From assembly GCA_002297045.1 (NCBI GenBank), contig DBJE01000003.1:186001-250000 (forward strand): 64,000 bases of DNA, written 5' to 3'. Positions 50,706 to 60,016 of the stretch are shown piece by piece. A model generated the notes under the pieces. That model had not been told where the DNA came from, searched no databases, and worked only from the letters and a program-made list of their open reading frames with translations. Made by a program: the position numbers and the translations under genes. Every line of letters begins with the position of its first letter. Position 1 is the first letter of the stretch. The stretch comes from Caryophanales bacterium UBA784 (GTDB lineage: Bacteria > Bacillota_I > Bacilli_A > RFN20 > CAG-288).

Positions 50706-51376
50706 CTTTTGGATATCCCAATTATGCTTTCTTTGGGGATTGTACATCCCAACGCATATATTTATTAAATTAAGAAAAAGTAGATTCTGGCTTTTCTGTT
50801 TTTAGAACTCATTCAAGTAATGTGAATTGGGGTCAAATATTATTTTGGTCATTTTTATAGAGTACTTGTTTTTGGCAATGTAAGTCTAAAATTTAGTATT
50901 TTTAAAAAGTTTTTGACCTGAAATTCAAGAACTTTTTGCTGAATTGTTAAATGATATGAGATTTAGATGTAAACAAAATGACTTTCGAAATAGCCTAGGG
51001 GGGCATAACCATGAGTAAATACTCCGTGATTCCATATAAACATCGGAAAGATCGGACTAAAGGGACAGAGTGAACCAAAGGAAAAGATAACAAAATGTCA
51101 AGGAAGTTCCTTTATTCCTTGGACGTGGCTGGTTTACTTCGGTAGTCTGCTCCCAGAGCAAAGAATAACAGGATACCTGTTTCTTCTGTTCTTATTTTGA
51201 TTTGCAAATCTACTTCCTGATTCTTTCTTTGTTCCGAAAAGAAAAAGGAATGATGCTAGAGGATGGAAAATGAATGTCGGATTTAATCCTGACTCTTGAA
51301 AAGTTTCCTTGCTTTGTAAGGCAAAAAAGAGTGGAACGATGAATTAGCAAGGAAAGAACCTGAATGCCCTTTCTGT
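50706..51376. other. Gene-poor A+T-rich spacer
   Basis: About 670 bases with no convincing gene. A 63-codon frame on the minus strand (51210-51401) has no domain or ribosome site. Scattered short A/T runs only; nothing recognised. Confidence 0.4.
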
Positions 51377-51393
51377 GCACTGTGCCTTTTAAT
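51377..51393 (+). repeat. Direct repeat, copy 1
   Basis: GCACTGTGCCTTTTAAT, repeated exactly at 51589-51605, 212 bases downstream and just before the LacI-type gene. Confidence 0.8.
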
Positions 51394-51441
51394 TGTGTCA
51401 ATAAGCACGGAAAAATATTTTACATTGCACACTCAATTTCA

Positions 51442-51463
51442 CGCTTTTAGGAAAGCGATTACA
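51442..51463. promoter_or_regulatory. LacI-type operator candidate 1
   Basis: GAAAGCGATTACA (51451-51463) resembles cre/LacI-family half sites around a central CG and recurs with one change at 51654-51666. An inverted repeat CGCTTT / AAAGCG (51442-51457) covers its left half. Confidence 0.6.
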
Positions 51464-51583
51464 AAAGAAATGGAAAATTATCAATATTAGGCAAAAAAAT
51501 TAAAAAAACGCCTATATAAAATAGAAAATAATAGAAAACAAGGCGATTATCGTCTAATAGTTAGAACAACGAAAATGTGAAGA

Positions 51584-51605
51584 AAAAGGCACTGTGCCTT
51601 TTAAT
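51584..51605. promoter_or_regulatory. Palindromic operator candidate with direct repeat copy 2
   Basis: AAAAGGCA-CTG-TGCCTTTT, a perfect 8-bp inverted repeat (51584-51602) that contains the second copy of the 17-base direct repeat (51589-51605). It lies 65 bases before the regulator start and could also form a weak hairpin with T-rich end. Confidence 0.6.
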
Positions 51606-51653
51606 GTGCACATAAATTATAAAATTGTGCATTTATAATTTTAATCGCAAACA

Positions 51654-51666
51654 GAAAGCGGTTACA
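51654..51666. promoter_or_regulatory. LacI-type operator candidate 2, abutting the regulator start
   Basis: GAAAGCGGTTACA ends directly at the ATG of the LacI-type gene, at the place of a ribosome site. Occupancy would block translation start or transcription, so autoregulation is likely. Confidence 0.55.
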
Positions 51667-52683
51667 ATGACAATTAATGAAATAGCTTCCTTAGCCAATA
51701 CATCTCGTGGGACTGTCGACCGTGTCCTTAATCACCGGGGAAATGTTTCCCCCGAGGTGAAAAAACGGATAGAGAAGGTCCTTGAAGAAACAGGCTATGT
51801 TTCCAAAACCACCGGTCAGAAAAGCGGAAAGAGACGTACATGCGAAATCGCCGCTATTATTGCCAGTCGGAACAATAGCTTCTTTGATCTTGTTCTTCAA
51901 GGGAGGAAGAATGCTCTTAAAGGAGAATACCGCTATTCCGGTATTTCCCTAAAGATCTATCCCGTTGCCCTTTTCAATGATGATGAAGTGCTTAAAGCCT
52001 TAGATTCATTAGGAAAGAAAACAAAACTATTGATTATCTCTGCTGCGGGAAGTGAGAAGATTCTGGAAAAGATTGATTCTCTGGACATTCCGGTTGTCTC
52101 CGAATCAATCGACCTTCGGGCAAAGAACAAGGCTGGGTATGTCGGATGTGACTTCTTTAATTCCGGTGCCCTAGCCGCAGACAGGGTCAACCTTTTGATT
52201 AAACCGGGGGACAAGGTTCAGGTCTTGATTGGGTCCTATTCCCATCAAGGACATCGTCAGCGCCTTGACGGTTTCAAGCAATCCCTTTCTTCGGGATTTG
52301 AAACCCTGGCTCCGATTGAGACGTTTGATAACGATGACATCGGATATCAGAAGACGAAAGAAGTCATCGAAAAGAAGAAACCGGACATCCTTGTCTACTT
52401 CGGTGCTGGAATGGTCGGAGGTCTTAAGGCTGTCGAAGAGGAAAAACAGCATCGTCCGAAAGTGATTACGGTGGATGAGATTCCGGAAATCCTTTCTGCA
52501 TTGAAGACCGGTCTTGTCTCTGCCTCTATCTCTCAGCACCCTTATCAACAAGGAAAGAAATGCGTTGAGATTGCCTATCGCCATCTGATTCTCAAAGAGA
52601 CAGAGTGCACAAACATCCATGTCGTAAATTCTGTAGTTCTGAAAGATACGATCCTTCCCTATGACAACGGGAAAAAAGAATAG
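51667..52683 (+). CDS. LacI family transcription regulator of a sugar operon
   Basis: 338 aa. Seen: N-terminal LacI helix-turn-helix MTINEIASLANTSRGTVDRVLN with hinge helix, then a periplasmic-binding-like effector domain (SIDLRAKNKAGYVGCDFFNSGALAAD, then IGSYSHQGHRQRLDGFKQ). The start ATG 51667 gives the standard N-terminus; a TTG 14 codons earlier would add a tail unlike the family. It precedes five sugar genes on the same strand with short gaps. Effector unknown; the partner genes suggest a polyol, inositol-like or amino-sugar ligand. Confidence 0.9.
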   Translation: MTINEIASLANTSRGTVDRVLNHRGNVSPEVKKRIEKVLEETGYVSKTTGQKSGKRRTCEIAAIIASRNNSFFDLVLQGRKNALKGEYRYSGISLKIYPVALFNDDEVLKALDSLGKKTKLLIISAAGSEKILEKIDSLDIPVVSESIDLRAKNKAGYVGCDFFNSGALAADRVNLLIKPGDKVQVLIGSYSHQGHRQRLDGFKQSLSSGFETLAPIETFDNDDIGYQKTKEVIEKKKPDILVYFGAGMVGGLKAVEEEKQHRPKVITVDEIPEILSALKTGLVSASISQHPYQQGKKCVEIAYRHLILKETECTNIHVVNSVVLKDTILPYDNGKKE

Positions 52684-52697
52684 GAGGAAACAAAGAA

Positions 52698-53690
52698 ATG
52701 AGCCACGCCGTTACTCTTACTACAGGCCAGTTCGCTGACAGGGAAAGGGAAACCCTAGCTATAAAACTTGAACAGTATGGCTATGACGGGGTCGAACTTG
52801 CCTGCTGGGGAAAGCATCTGAACATCGAAAAGGCCTATGAAGACGAAGATTATTTGAATCAGGTCAAGGAAATATTCGAAAGACATCATCTGAAGATTGT
52901 CACTCTTTCCACTCATCTTATCGGACAATGTGTCTCCGATCTTGAAGATCCCCGATTAAACAATTTCGCCCCCAAGGAAATCCATGATAATCCTAAGGCG
53001 ATTAAAGAATGGGCTATAGCCACAAGGAAGAAAAGTGCAGTAGTGGCTAGAAAGCTAGGGGTCAAAGTACAGGCAAGCTTTACAGGAAACCCCCTCTGGC
53101 GCTATTTCTACTCTTACCCTCAGACTACAGAGAAAAGGATTGAGGAAGGCTTTAAGAAAGTACGTGAAGACTGGCTTCCCATCCTCGATTTATTTAAAGA
53201 AAACGGAATAAAATTTGCTTTGGAAGTCCATCCAGCTGAAATTGCCTTTGACTACTATTCCACAAAGAAAACCTTAGAAGTGTTCTCTGACCGTGAGGAA
53301 TTTGGCATTAACTTCGACCCTAGTCATCTTCTTTGGCAGGGTGTTCGACCGGATATCTTCTTGGATGACTTCGCAAAAAGAGTCTTTTCGGTTCACTTCA
53401 AGGATATCAAGCTGACCAGAAATGAGCGGGGAGGCTTACTTGGTTCCTACCTTAGCTTCGGTGATCTCCGCCGCGGATGGAACTTTGTCACTCTTGGTCA
53501 TGGAGATGTAAATTTCGATAACATTATCCGTGTACTTAACGCCCATGACTATAAAGGACCTCTGACTATTGAATGGGAAGACAGCGGAAGGGACCGTGAA
53601 CAGGGAAGGAAAGAGAGCATCGCGTTTGTCCGGAAAATGGATTTTGCTCCTTCCACCTTTGCCTTCGATGACGCTATTTCGAACTCATAA
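52698..53690 (+). CDS. Sugar phosphate isomerase/epimerase (TIM barrel)
   Basis: 330 aa, AP-endonuclease-2-like TIM barrel (IolE/IolI/TagE-like family). Seen: YGYDGVELACWGKHL near the N-terminus, VEV-type ALEVHPAEIAFDY (metal ligand Glu), GINFDPSHLLWQGVRP (Asp, His), VHFKDIKL (His), and TIEWEDSGRD (Glu), the four metal-binding positions in order. Ribosome site AGGAGG. Acts with the oxidoreductase that follows; such pairs catabolise inositol, 3-keto sugars or related polyols. Confidence 0.88.
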   Translation: MSHAVTLTTGQFADRERETLAIKLEQYGYDGVELACWGKHLNIEKAYEDEDYLNQVKEIFERHHLKIVTLSTHLIGQCVSDLEDPRLNNFAPKEIHDNPKAIKEWAIATRKKSAVVARKLGVKVQASFTGNPLWRYFYSYPQTTEKRIEEGFKKVREDWLPILDLFKENGIKFALEVHPAEIAFDYYSTKKTLEVFSDREEFGINFDPSHLLWQGVRPDIFLDDFAKRVFSVHFKDIKLTRNERGGLLGSYLSFGDLRRGWNFVTLGHGDVNFDNIIRVLNAHDYKGPLTIEWEDSGRDREQGRKESIAFVRKMDFAPSTFAFDDAISNS

Positions 53691-53705
53691 ACGGAGGAAA
53701 TAACC

Positions 53706-54872
53706 ATGAATGACTTCATCACTTATGGCAGGGTAGGAGGAGATGTCAAGGCCTTTATCGGCGAAGTCCATCGTAAGGCCCTTGCTTTTGATCCACGGGC
53801 AAGACTGGTCGCCGGAGCCTTCTCCATCGTACCCGAGTTCCATACGTTGACTGCCGACACCTACAACATTCCTTCCGACCGACGTTATGACGATTATAAG
53901 GAGAGGGCGGAGAAGGAATCCAAAAGAAAAGATCCGATTGACTTTGTCATTATCTGCACGCCTAACTCTCTTCACTATGAAGTTGCTAAGGCATTCTTAG
54001 AAAAAGGAATCCATGTGGTCTGCGAAAAGCCCTTATGTTTCACGGCGAAGGAAGGAGAAGAGCTGGTCCGGCTAGCAAGAGAAAAGAACCTTCTCTTTGC
54101 GGTCAATTATGGCTATACCGGATACCCACTTGTCAAGGTGGCAAAGGAGAGGATTGCAAAAGGAAAGCTTGGTCATCTTCTTTCGGCAAGTGTCTCCTAT
54201 CTTCAGGACTGGCTTCTGAAAGCCGCCGATCCGGAGACATCCGAGGAGGAAAAAAATAAGATATGGCGGCTAGATCCAAAGAAAAGCGGAAGCAGCTGCT
54301 GCATAGGGGATATCGGAACTCACGGAGAGAACCTTCTTCATTATCTTCTCGGGAAAAAAGTAGACCAAGTGTTCTGCGATTATGACACCTTTGGCCAGAG
54401 ACTTGATCTCGCCGCAAATGTTCTCCTCAAGTACAAGGACAATAGGAAGGCACGGATAACCTGCAGTCAGGTTGCCCTTGGACATTTAAACGATATCGTT
54501 GTGTCTGTCTATGGGACAAAAGGGGCCATTGAATGGCACCAGCAGAATCCTGACCATCTTCTCTTCACGGTGAAAGATGCACCAACCATGGATATCTGCC
54601 GCGGAACGGAGTTCTCCAAACAGTACGAGGCAGGGAACTTTAGCCGCCTCCCATCCGGACATCCGGAAGGACTCTATGAAGCATTTGCAAATAACTATCG
54701 GACGATTGTCACTAATCTTCTTAAGAGAAAACGAAAGGAGGCGTTAACGGACAGAGACGAAGATTATCCGCATGGCGAAGAGGGATTGGAGGGCATCTAC
54801 TTTATCAATGCCTGCTTAAAGTCCAAGGAAGTTTCGGGATGGGTAGGGATGAACGATTCCAAAATAAAATGA
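53706..54872 (+). CDS. Gfo/Idh/MocA family oxidoreductase
   Basis: 388 aa NAD(P)-dependent sugar or polyol dehydrogenase. Seen: IICTPNSLHYEVAKAFLEKGIHVVCEKPLCF, the EKP motif of the family, GDIGTHGENLLHYLLG (catalytic His region), and VSVYGTKGAIEWHQQNPDH. The N-terminal nucleotide-binding turn is unusual (YGRVGGDVKAFIGEVHRKA), closer to the subgroup acting on inositol/glucoside-like substrates. Starts 15 bases after the epimerase with a GGAGG site. Confidence 0.88.
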   Translation: MNDFITYGRVGGDVKAFIGEVHRKALAFDPRARLVAGAFSIVPEFHTLTADTYNIPSDRRYDDYKERAEKESKRKDPIDFVIICTPNSLHYEVAKAFLEKGIHVVCEKPLCFTAKEGEELVRLAREKNLLFAVNYGYTGYPLVKVAKERIAKGKLGHLLSASVSYLQDWLLKAADPETSEEEKNKIWRLDPKKSGSSCCIGDIGTHGENLLHYLLGKKVDQVFCDYDTFGQRLDLAANVLLKYKDNRKARITCSQVALGHLNDIVVSVYGTKGAIEWHQQNPDHLLFTVKDAPTMDICRGTEFSKQYEAGNFSRLPSGHPEGLYEAFANNYRTIVTNLLKRKRKEALTDRDEDYPHGEEGLEGIYFINACLKSKEVSGWVGMNDSKIK

Positions 54873-54891
54873 ACAAAGGAGGGAATCAAAA

Positions 54892-55998
54892 ATGAAGAAA
54901 CGTTTTGCCTTAGGTTTAGTTGCTCTTCTTGCCTTAGTCGGATGCAAGGGCGGAGATGAAACCGGATCTGGTGCTTCTACACCCAACACAGGAACGACTA
55001 CCGAGAAAAAGGAAGTCGCCGTCTTTGGACCGCAGGCCGACCACGGCTGGACCGGCGCTGTCCTCACTGGTATCCAGGAAAAGGCAGCAGCCCTGAATAA
55101 GGCTCAGTCTAAGTACGAGTATGTCATTTATTCCGATGCCACTGCCGAGTCTCAGGCACAGAAGGTCGATGATGTCTTAGCCCGGAAGACCGAAATTGCC
55201 GGTATTGTCATTCAGCCTTCGAGCAATGAATCTGAGTCCGTAGTGACAAAGATTGCCAATTCCGGTATTCCCTTTGTCCAGTTTGACCGGATCATCACCA
55301 ATGATGCCGTTACTTCCTGCAACACCAATGTCTCCAATGTCAAAGGAGACAACCATTCCACCGGTGTTGAATCGGCTAAGCGGTTCATCGCTAAAGGCAG
55401 GCAGAAGACCGACAAGATTCTCGGTAGGCCTGGCGATAATTCCACGGTCCCCGGTGAACGCACAGCCGGATTTGAAGAGGAGCTGAAGAAAAATGGATGG
55501 ACGGACGCCGAAATCAAGAGCCAGATTACCTTCACTGACTATACCGGATGGTCCCGTGATACCTCCATTACCTTATTTGAAACCTTTGTCAATGGTACAA
55601 GTGAGGAGGAGTTAGCGGACTATAAATGGTTCTACACCCATGATTCCGAAATCACCAGGGGTATCCTGCAGGCTTTGACAAGCAACAGTATTACTGAAGG
55701 GAAAAAGAAGATTATTGCAGACAATGTCAAAGGCTTAGTCGGCTGTGGCGGACTTGAGGAAGTCTATCAGGTTATCCGCGGAGACCATCCTCGCTCTGCT
55801 CAGTTCAAGGAAGCCTTGCCGAACTGCGACATTGTCGATGTCACCTATGATCCTGGCATGATGGCTGTCGCAAGGCAGGACAGGCAGGACCATTTAGATG
55901 GTAAACAGGTGACGAAAGACCACGTCATTGCTTCGGAAGCCGTAAGCAAGGACAACATTGCCGGTAAGACTGGATTCGGCGGAAAAGTCACTGCTTAG
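54892..55998 (+). CDS. Sugar ABC transporter substrate-binding lipoprotein
   Basis: 368 aa, periplasmic-binding-protein type 4 (RbsB/XylF-like). Seen: signal peptide with lipobox ALVGC (Cys about residue 19), a Gly/Thr/Ser linker, VFGPQADHGWTGAVLTGIQ, DDVLARKTEIAGIVIQPSS, and GRPGDNSTVPGERTAGFEEEL. In this family the two lobes close on a monosaccharide. A strong hairpin follows the gene (56021-56049). Its ligand should be that of the two catabolic genes upstream. Confidence 0.92.
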   Translation: MKKRFALGLVALLALVGCKGGDETGSGASTPNTGTTTEKKEVAVFGPQADHGWTGAVLTGIQEKAAALNKAQSKYEYVIYSDATAESQAQKVDDVLARKTEIAGIVIQPSSNESESVVTKIANSGIPFVQFDRIITNDAVTSCNTNVSNVKGDNHSTGVESAKRFIAKGRQKTDKILGRPGDNSTVPGERTAGFEEELKKNGWTDAEIKSQITFTDYTGWSRDTSITLFETFVNGTSEEELADYKWFYTHDSEITRGILQALTSNSITEGKKKIIADNVKGLVGCGGLEEVYQVIRGDHPRSAQFKEALPNCDIVDVTYDPGMMAVARQDRQDHLDGKQVTKDHVIASEAVSKDNIAGKTGFGGKVTA

Positions 55999-56020
55999 TC
56001 ATTCTATGTCGTAAATCTTT

Positions 56021-56049
56021 CTCTTCCCCTGCTTCTTGCAGGGGAAGAG
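56021..56049 (+). promoter_or_regulatory. Intercistronic hairpin after the binding-protein gene
   Basis: Perfect 12-bp stem CTCTTCCCCTGC / GCAGGGGAAGAG with loop TTCTT. It is not followed by a T-run, so it is more likely an mRNA-stabilising or partial attenuator element that lets the binding protein be made in excess over the ATPase and permease. Confidence 0.75.
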
Positions 56050-56073
56050 ACTTTATGAAAAAAGGAGCCACCT

Positions 56074-57585
56074 ATGGAACAGGAAAAAATAGCCAGGGAA
56101 GGGATTTCCAAATCGTTTTTCGGTGTTCAGGTCCTTCATGATGTCTCCCTTCATGTCAAGAAGGGGTCCATCCATGCCCTGATTGGGGAAAACGGTGCGG
56201 GGAAGTCTACGTTAAGGAATATTCTTTCCGGTGTTTACACCCGGGATAAGGGGTCGATTCGGATTAACGGAATCGAAGTCGAAAAAAGGACAATCAACAA
56301 AGCACAGGATCTTGGCATCGCTTTTGTCCATCAGGAAATTTCTCTTTTTAATGACTTGCTTGCCTATGAGAATATTTTCAGGAACAACGAAATCAGGAAA
56401 GGCCCTCTGATTGATAAAAAGGAAAGGAGGAAGAAAAGCGATGAGCTTTTCTCTTCCCTTGGGGTCGACATTAAGTCGACTGACCTAGTCAAGGATCTTC
56501 CGACAGCCAAGAAACAGCTTCTGGAAATCTGCCGTGCCCTATTTGCCAAGAGCGATATTCTGATTCTTGATGAACCGACCACAGCCTTATCCAACGAGGA
56601 AATCGAGAATTTCTTCCGTATCATTAAAGCCTTACAGGCCCAGGGAAAGACATTCCTTTTCATTTCCCACAAAAGGCCCGAAATTTTCCAGATCTGCGAT
56701 TCGTTTACTGTTCTCCGTAATGGGCGGTTCATTTCGGAAGGGGATATCTCTTCTGCCACTCCGGAAAGGCTGGCCAAGGAAATCGTCGGCCCTAGCTATA
56801 GTCAGGAATCCTTTTATCAAGAGCGTCTTTTCAAGGAAGACGCCATCACTTTGTCTAACTATTCCGGAAAAGGGTTCCGCAATATTAACCTTAAGGTAAG
56901 AAAAGGGGAGATTATCGGCTTCACCGGTCTCCAGGGCTCTGGGGCCAGCGAACTTAGGCAGACTAGGTTCGGACTGAATAAGCCATCTTCCGGTTCTTTC
57001 TTCGCCAGGGGCGAAAACCTGACTTCAAAGAGCGTGCAGGAAGTCAGGCGTCACCATGTCGGCAGGGTTCCGTCTAACCGAAAGGAAAACTCAGTCTTTC
57101 CGACAAGGAATATTCTGGATAATTTCGCCCTTGCTGCCTTCAATGTGGAGAAAAATCCTCTTTATCGGAAAGAGAAGGAGACGCAGTCTTATCTCTCCTA
57201 TAAGAAAGAGAGGAACCTTAAAGCAGACTCGCCCAAATCAAGGATCGTCTCTCTTTCCGGCGGAAATCAGCAGAAAGTCATTCTGTCAAGATGGCTTCAT
57301 ACGGACTGCGACATTATTCTTCTTGATAATCCTACTCAGGGTATCGATGTCGGAGCCAAAGACGAAATCTATAAGCTTCTTCTTTCTTTGGCAGAGAAGG
57401 GAAAGACGATTATCTTCCATACCCTGGAACTAGGGGAAATCCGGAAATGTGCAGACCGCTGTCTTGTCTTCTATCATGGCAAGATTGTTGCCGATCTGAA
57501 TCGAAACCAAAGGGATGATTCGACTGTCAGGCTTTATGCCACAGGCGTAAAGGATGAAAACCTAGAAAAGGAGAACAACGCATGA
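56074..57585 (+). CDS. Sugar ABC transporter ATP-binding protein, double domain (RbsA/MglA type)
   Basis: 503 aa with two ABC ATPase domains. Seen: domain 1 Walker A GENGAGKSTLMNILSGVYTRD (AGG 56215-56217 gives the family Met), FVHQEISLFNDL, ILDEPTTALSNEE; domain 2 GLQGSGASELMQTMFGLNKPSSG (non-canonical Walker A as in RbsA), GGNQQKVILSRWL, LDNPTQGIDVGAKDEIY (Glu to Asn in Walker B, typical of the second site). Ribosome site AAAGGAG. Overlaps the permease by 4 bases. Confidence 0.95.
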   Translation: MEQEKIAREGISKSFFGVQVLHDVSLHVKKGSIHALIGENGAGKSTLRNILSGVYTRDKGSIRINGIEVEKRTINKAQDLGIAFVHQEISLFNDLLAYENIFRNNEIRKGPLIDKKERRKKSDELFSSLGVDIKSTDLVKDLPTAKKQLLEICRALFAKSDILILDEPTTALSNEEIENFFRIIKALQAQGKTFLFISHKRPEIFQICDSFTVLRNGRFISEGDISSATPERLAKEIVGPSYSQESFYQERLFKEDAITLSNYSGKGFRNINLKVRKGEIIGFTGLQGSGASELRQTRFGLNKPSSGSFFARGENLTSKSVQEVRRHHVGRVPSNRKENSVFPTRNILDNFALAAFNVEKNPLYRKEKETQSYLSYKKERNLKADSPKSRIVSLSGGNQQKVILSRWLHTDCDIILLDNPTQGIDVGAKDEIYKLLLSLAEKGKTIIFHTLELGEIRKCADRCLVFYHGKIVADLNRNQRDDSTVRLYATGVKDENLEKENNA

Positions 57586-59141
57586 TTAAGGATACCTATC
57601 TAAAGACCGGAGAAATGTTCTACCGGAATAAGATGGCAAAGGAAGTAGGAAAGGACGTCAAGTCCTTTCTGAAATTCAGCTGGCGGAAAGCCAACTTTGT
57701 CTACATCAACCTTTTTATCTTCCTGATTTACTATATTTCCGCCTTTAAGAGCTTTAACTGGAACCTTTGCACAAACATTCTTTTCTCTTCTGTGACAATC
57801 GGCATAACCGCAATCGGCATGGCTCTGATTATTATCGGCGGAGATATCGATTTAAGTGCAGGCTCGATTTTTGCTTTCGTTGCCGGCATTAGCGCCTTGG
57901 TGTATAACCAGGTCTATGCAGCGACAGGGAAGAGGGCTATTCTTGCTCTGTTTATCACTCTCCTCTTCGCCCTTGTTTTCGGCTTTCTTCTCGGGGCTGT
58001 AAACGGGTTCTTTGTCGGATATCTCCATAGGCCATCCTTTATTGTCACCTTGGCGACAAGGCTTATCTACCGGTCGTTGATCGTCTATACCCTCTCTGCC
58101 CAGCCTGGCCATATTTCCACATTCCGTCTCAGCGGCTATGGGTCAAAAGGAGATCCCCTCTATGCCATGGGCAATAAGACGGTCGCCACTCTTCCAATTG
58201 TCGGTATCCTCTTTGTCCTATTAATCCTTGCCTTCTTCTTTAGGTCGAACCGGACGAAATACGGACGCAAGATCTACGCAGTCGGAAGCAACAGCAAGGC
58301 TGCATCTTTAATCGGTATCCGTGTCAATTTCATTAAGGCATCCGTCTTTGCCTTGGAAGGCGCCCTAATCGGTTTTGCTGCCTTCCTGCAGCTTGGTATC
58401 CGTGGCAACATTGACCCTTCTGCCGCCGGAAAGTCCTACGAGCTTTATGCCATCGCATCCAACGTCTTAGGCGGCATTTCGATGGCCGGAGGAAGCGGAA
58501 ATATCTTAGGCGTCCTCTTTGGTGCCTTAGCCTTCCAGACTATCGACAAGATTATCGCCGCCCTTAAGCTCTCTCCGAACCTTAATGACACCATCAAAGG
58601 TCTTATCCTTCTTGTTGCCGTTGTCTTCCAGATTATCCGTTTCTCCCCTGAAGGTGCCCATCGTTTCTTCGTGAAGTGCGGAATCCTCTTCAATACCGAA
58701 AAGGACAATGAGCTTGAAGGGGAAAGGCAGAAGAAGTACGACCAGATTGAAAAAAGCTATCGCAAAAAGGTCAGGGCAGTCTGCTCCGCTTTGAATATCA
58801 GTGACGAAGCGAAAAAGGCAAAGGCCTTTGCCCTTCTTGAACAAAGGGACAAAGAGAAAAGGGTCGTTGCTGCGACCTATCAGCAGAAAATAGAGCAGGC
58901 AAGAGAGAGAATTGCCGAGCACAATAAGGGGAGGGAAGAAAAGAAAAAGGCTGCCGAGGCTTTAAAGATCAAAAAGAATGAAGAACTCTACCTTGCCAAT
59001 AAAGATAATCCTAAGCCGAAGGAATATAAGCTTCCTTCCTTCTTCCCGAAAAAGAAGGCGTCCCCTTCGTCCTTAAAGAAAAAGAAGAACGAAGAGAGGG
59101 CAAGCCAAATCAGGAAAGAGTACAGGGCCGAACGAAAGTAA
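57582..59141 (+). CDS. Sugar ABC transporter permease with long charged C-terminal tail
   Basis: 519 aa, RbsC/XylH-type. Seen: eight to ten hydrophobic segments (about 38-370), IGMALIIIGGDIDLSAGSIFAFVAG (family GGIDLS motif), GKSYELYAIASNVLGGISMAGGSG and the GVLFGAL block. Residues about 385-519 form a Lys/Glu/Ala-rich coiled-coil cytoplasmic tail with no similarity I recognise; ordinary family members end near residue 330-350. N-terminus is also about 35 residues longer than usual. Translationally coupled to the ATPase. Confidence 0.92.
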   Translation: MIKDTYLKTGEMFYRNKMAKEVGKDVKSFLKFSWRKANFVYINLFIFLIYYISAFKSFNWNLCTNILFSSVTIGITAIGMALIIIGGDIDLSAGSIFAFVAGISALVYNQVYAATGKRAILALFITLLFALVFGFLLGAVNGFFVGYLHRPSFIVTLATRLIYRSLIVYTLSAQPGHISTFRLSGYGSKGDPLYAMGNKTVATLPIVGILFVLLILAFFFRSNRTKYGRKIYAVGSNSKAASLIGIRVNFIKASVFALEGALIGFAAFLQLGIRGNIDPSAAGKSYELYAIASNVLGGISMAGGSGNILGVLFGALAFQTIDKIIAALKLSPNLNDTIKGLILLVAVVFQIIRFSPEGAHRFFVKCGILFNTEKDNELEGERQKKYDQIEKSYRKKVRAVCSALNISDEAKKAKAFALLEQRDKEKRVVAATYQQKIEQARERIAEHNKGREEKKKAAEALKIKKNEELYLANKDNPKPKEYKLPSFFPKKKASPSSLKKKKNEERASQIRKEYRAERK

Positions 59142-59145
59142 TGGA

Positions 59146-59176
59146 CAGGGCAGGCAAAAAGGCCTGCCCTGTTTTT
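59146..59176 (+). terminator. Terminator of the sugar operon
   Basis: Perfect 10-bp stem CAGGGCAGGC / GCCTGCCCTG with a 6-base loop, followed by five T. Confidence 0.93.
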
Positions 59177-60000
59177 AATCCTCGTTTCTTCTTTCGGCAA
59201 TGGATTTACGTAAGGCCAAATGCTAGTGGGGGAGGCAAAAAACCATCCACGGGACGAATGGTGATTCTTTTTTTCCTGTCCGGCGGAGGGAGAAAATCCT
59301 TTTCAAGCAGGAATTGAAAAGAGCAGGCTTTTTGTTCTCCACTTTTTATCAGCTCGAAGAAGGAAAACGATAGAAACATCCGAATTTATCGGGATTTTCA
59401 GACTTGCCGGGCAATTGAAAATGTACCACTAATTTTTAAGGCGATGCTGGAAGATCTTTTTTCTGATCCTTTTCTAAAAGGCACCTAAAACAAATATGTC
59501 CTAGACCTGTGGATAGGGCAGATGATTGAATTTATCCTTTCTTATTTTTCTTTTTGCATGAGATGAAGGCAAAAGTCTCTGCGAATTCCTTAAATGTTTT
59601 TTTCCATTACTCTTTCGTAAGGAATTGCTTTTAAATTGCTTCCTCTGATTAATCTTATGTCCTGCTCTTTGCTGTGCCGTAGTCCTGAATTAGGGGCTGA
59701 GGACTTAATGGCACCCTCCTGACCGACTTTAGCTTCTTTTCCTTCGGGAGCTTTGCCATATGTGTCCTCCTAGCGTCTTTGCTTCCTGTCAATGCCGCCA
59801 TTTACAGAAAGACTGCCTCTATCCGGTCCAGGAACTAGGGTACAATCACAGTAGGAAAATAGTTTTATTCTGTGGGATTCAAATGGAAAACACGGATTTC
59901 ACCACGTTTTTAAGTACTACTTTTACCGAAGTCCTTTTGAGTTAAAGCCGAAAAAGGAACTCCGTTCTTTTCTTTCCTAACTTTTTCCGTTAAACTCAAG
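59177..60000. other. Gene-poor spacer
   Basis: About 820 bases without a convincing gene. Several T-rich runs and small imperfect hairpins (for example ACCAT / ATGGT near 59247-59270, followed by TTTTTTT); nothing recognised. The last 30 bases carry the AAGGAGAAAAAG ribosome site of the next gene. Confidence 0.4.
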
Positions 60001-60016
60001 AAAAGGAGAAAAAGAA

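Noticed and set aside
51210..51401. 63-codon minus-strand frame before the LacI operon
   Set aside because: No domain or ribosome site, and it runs into the repeat region.
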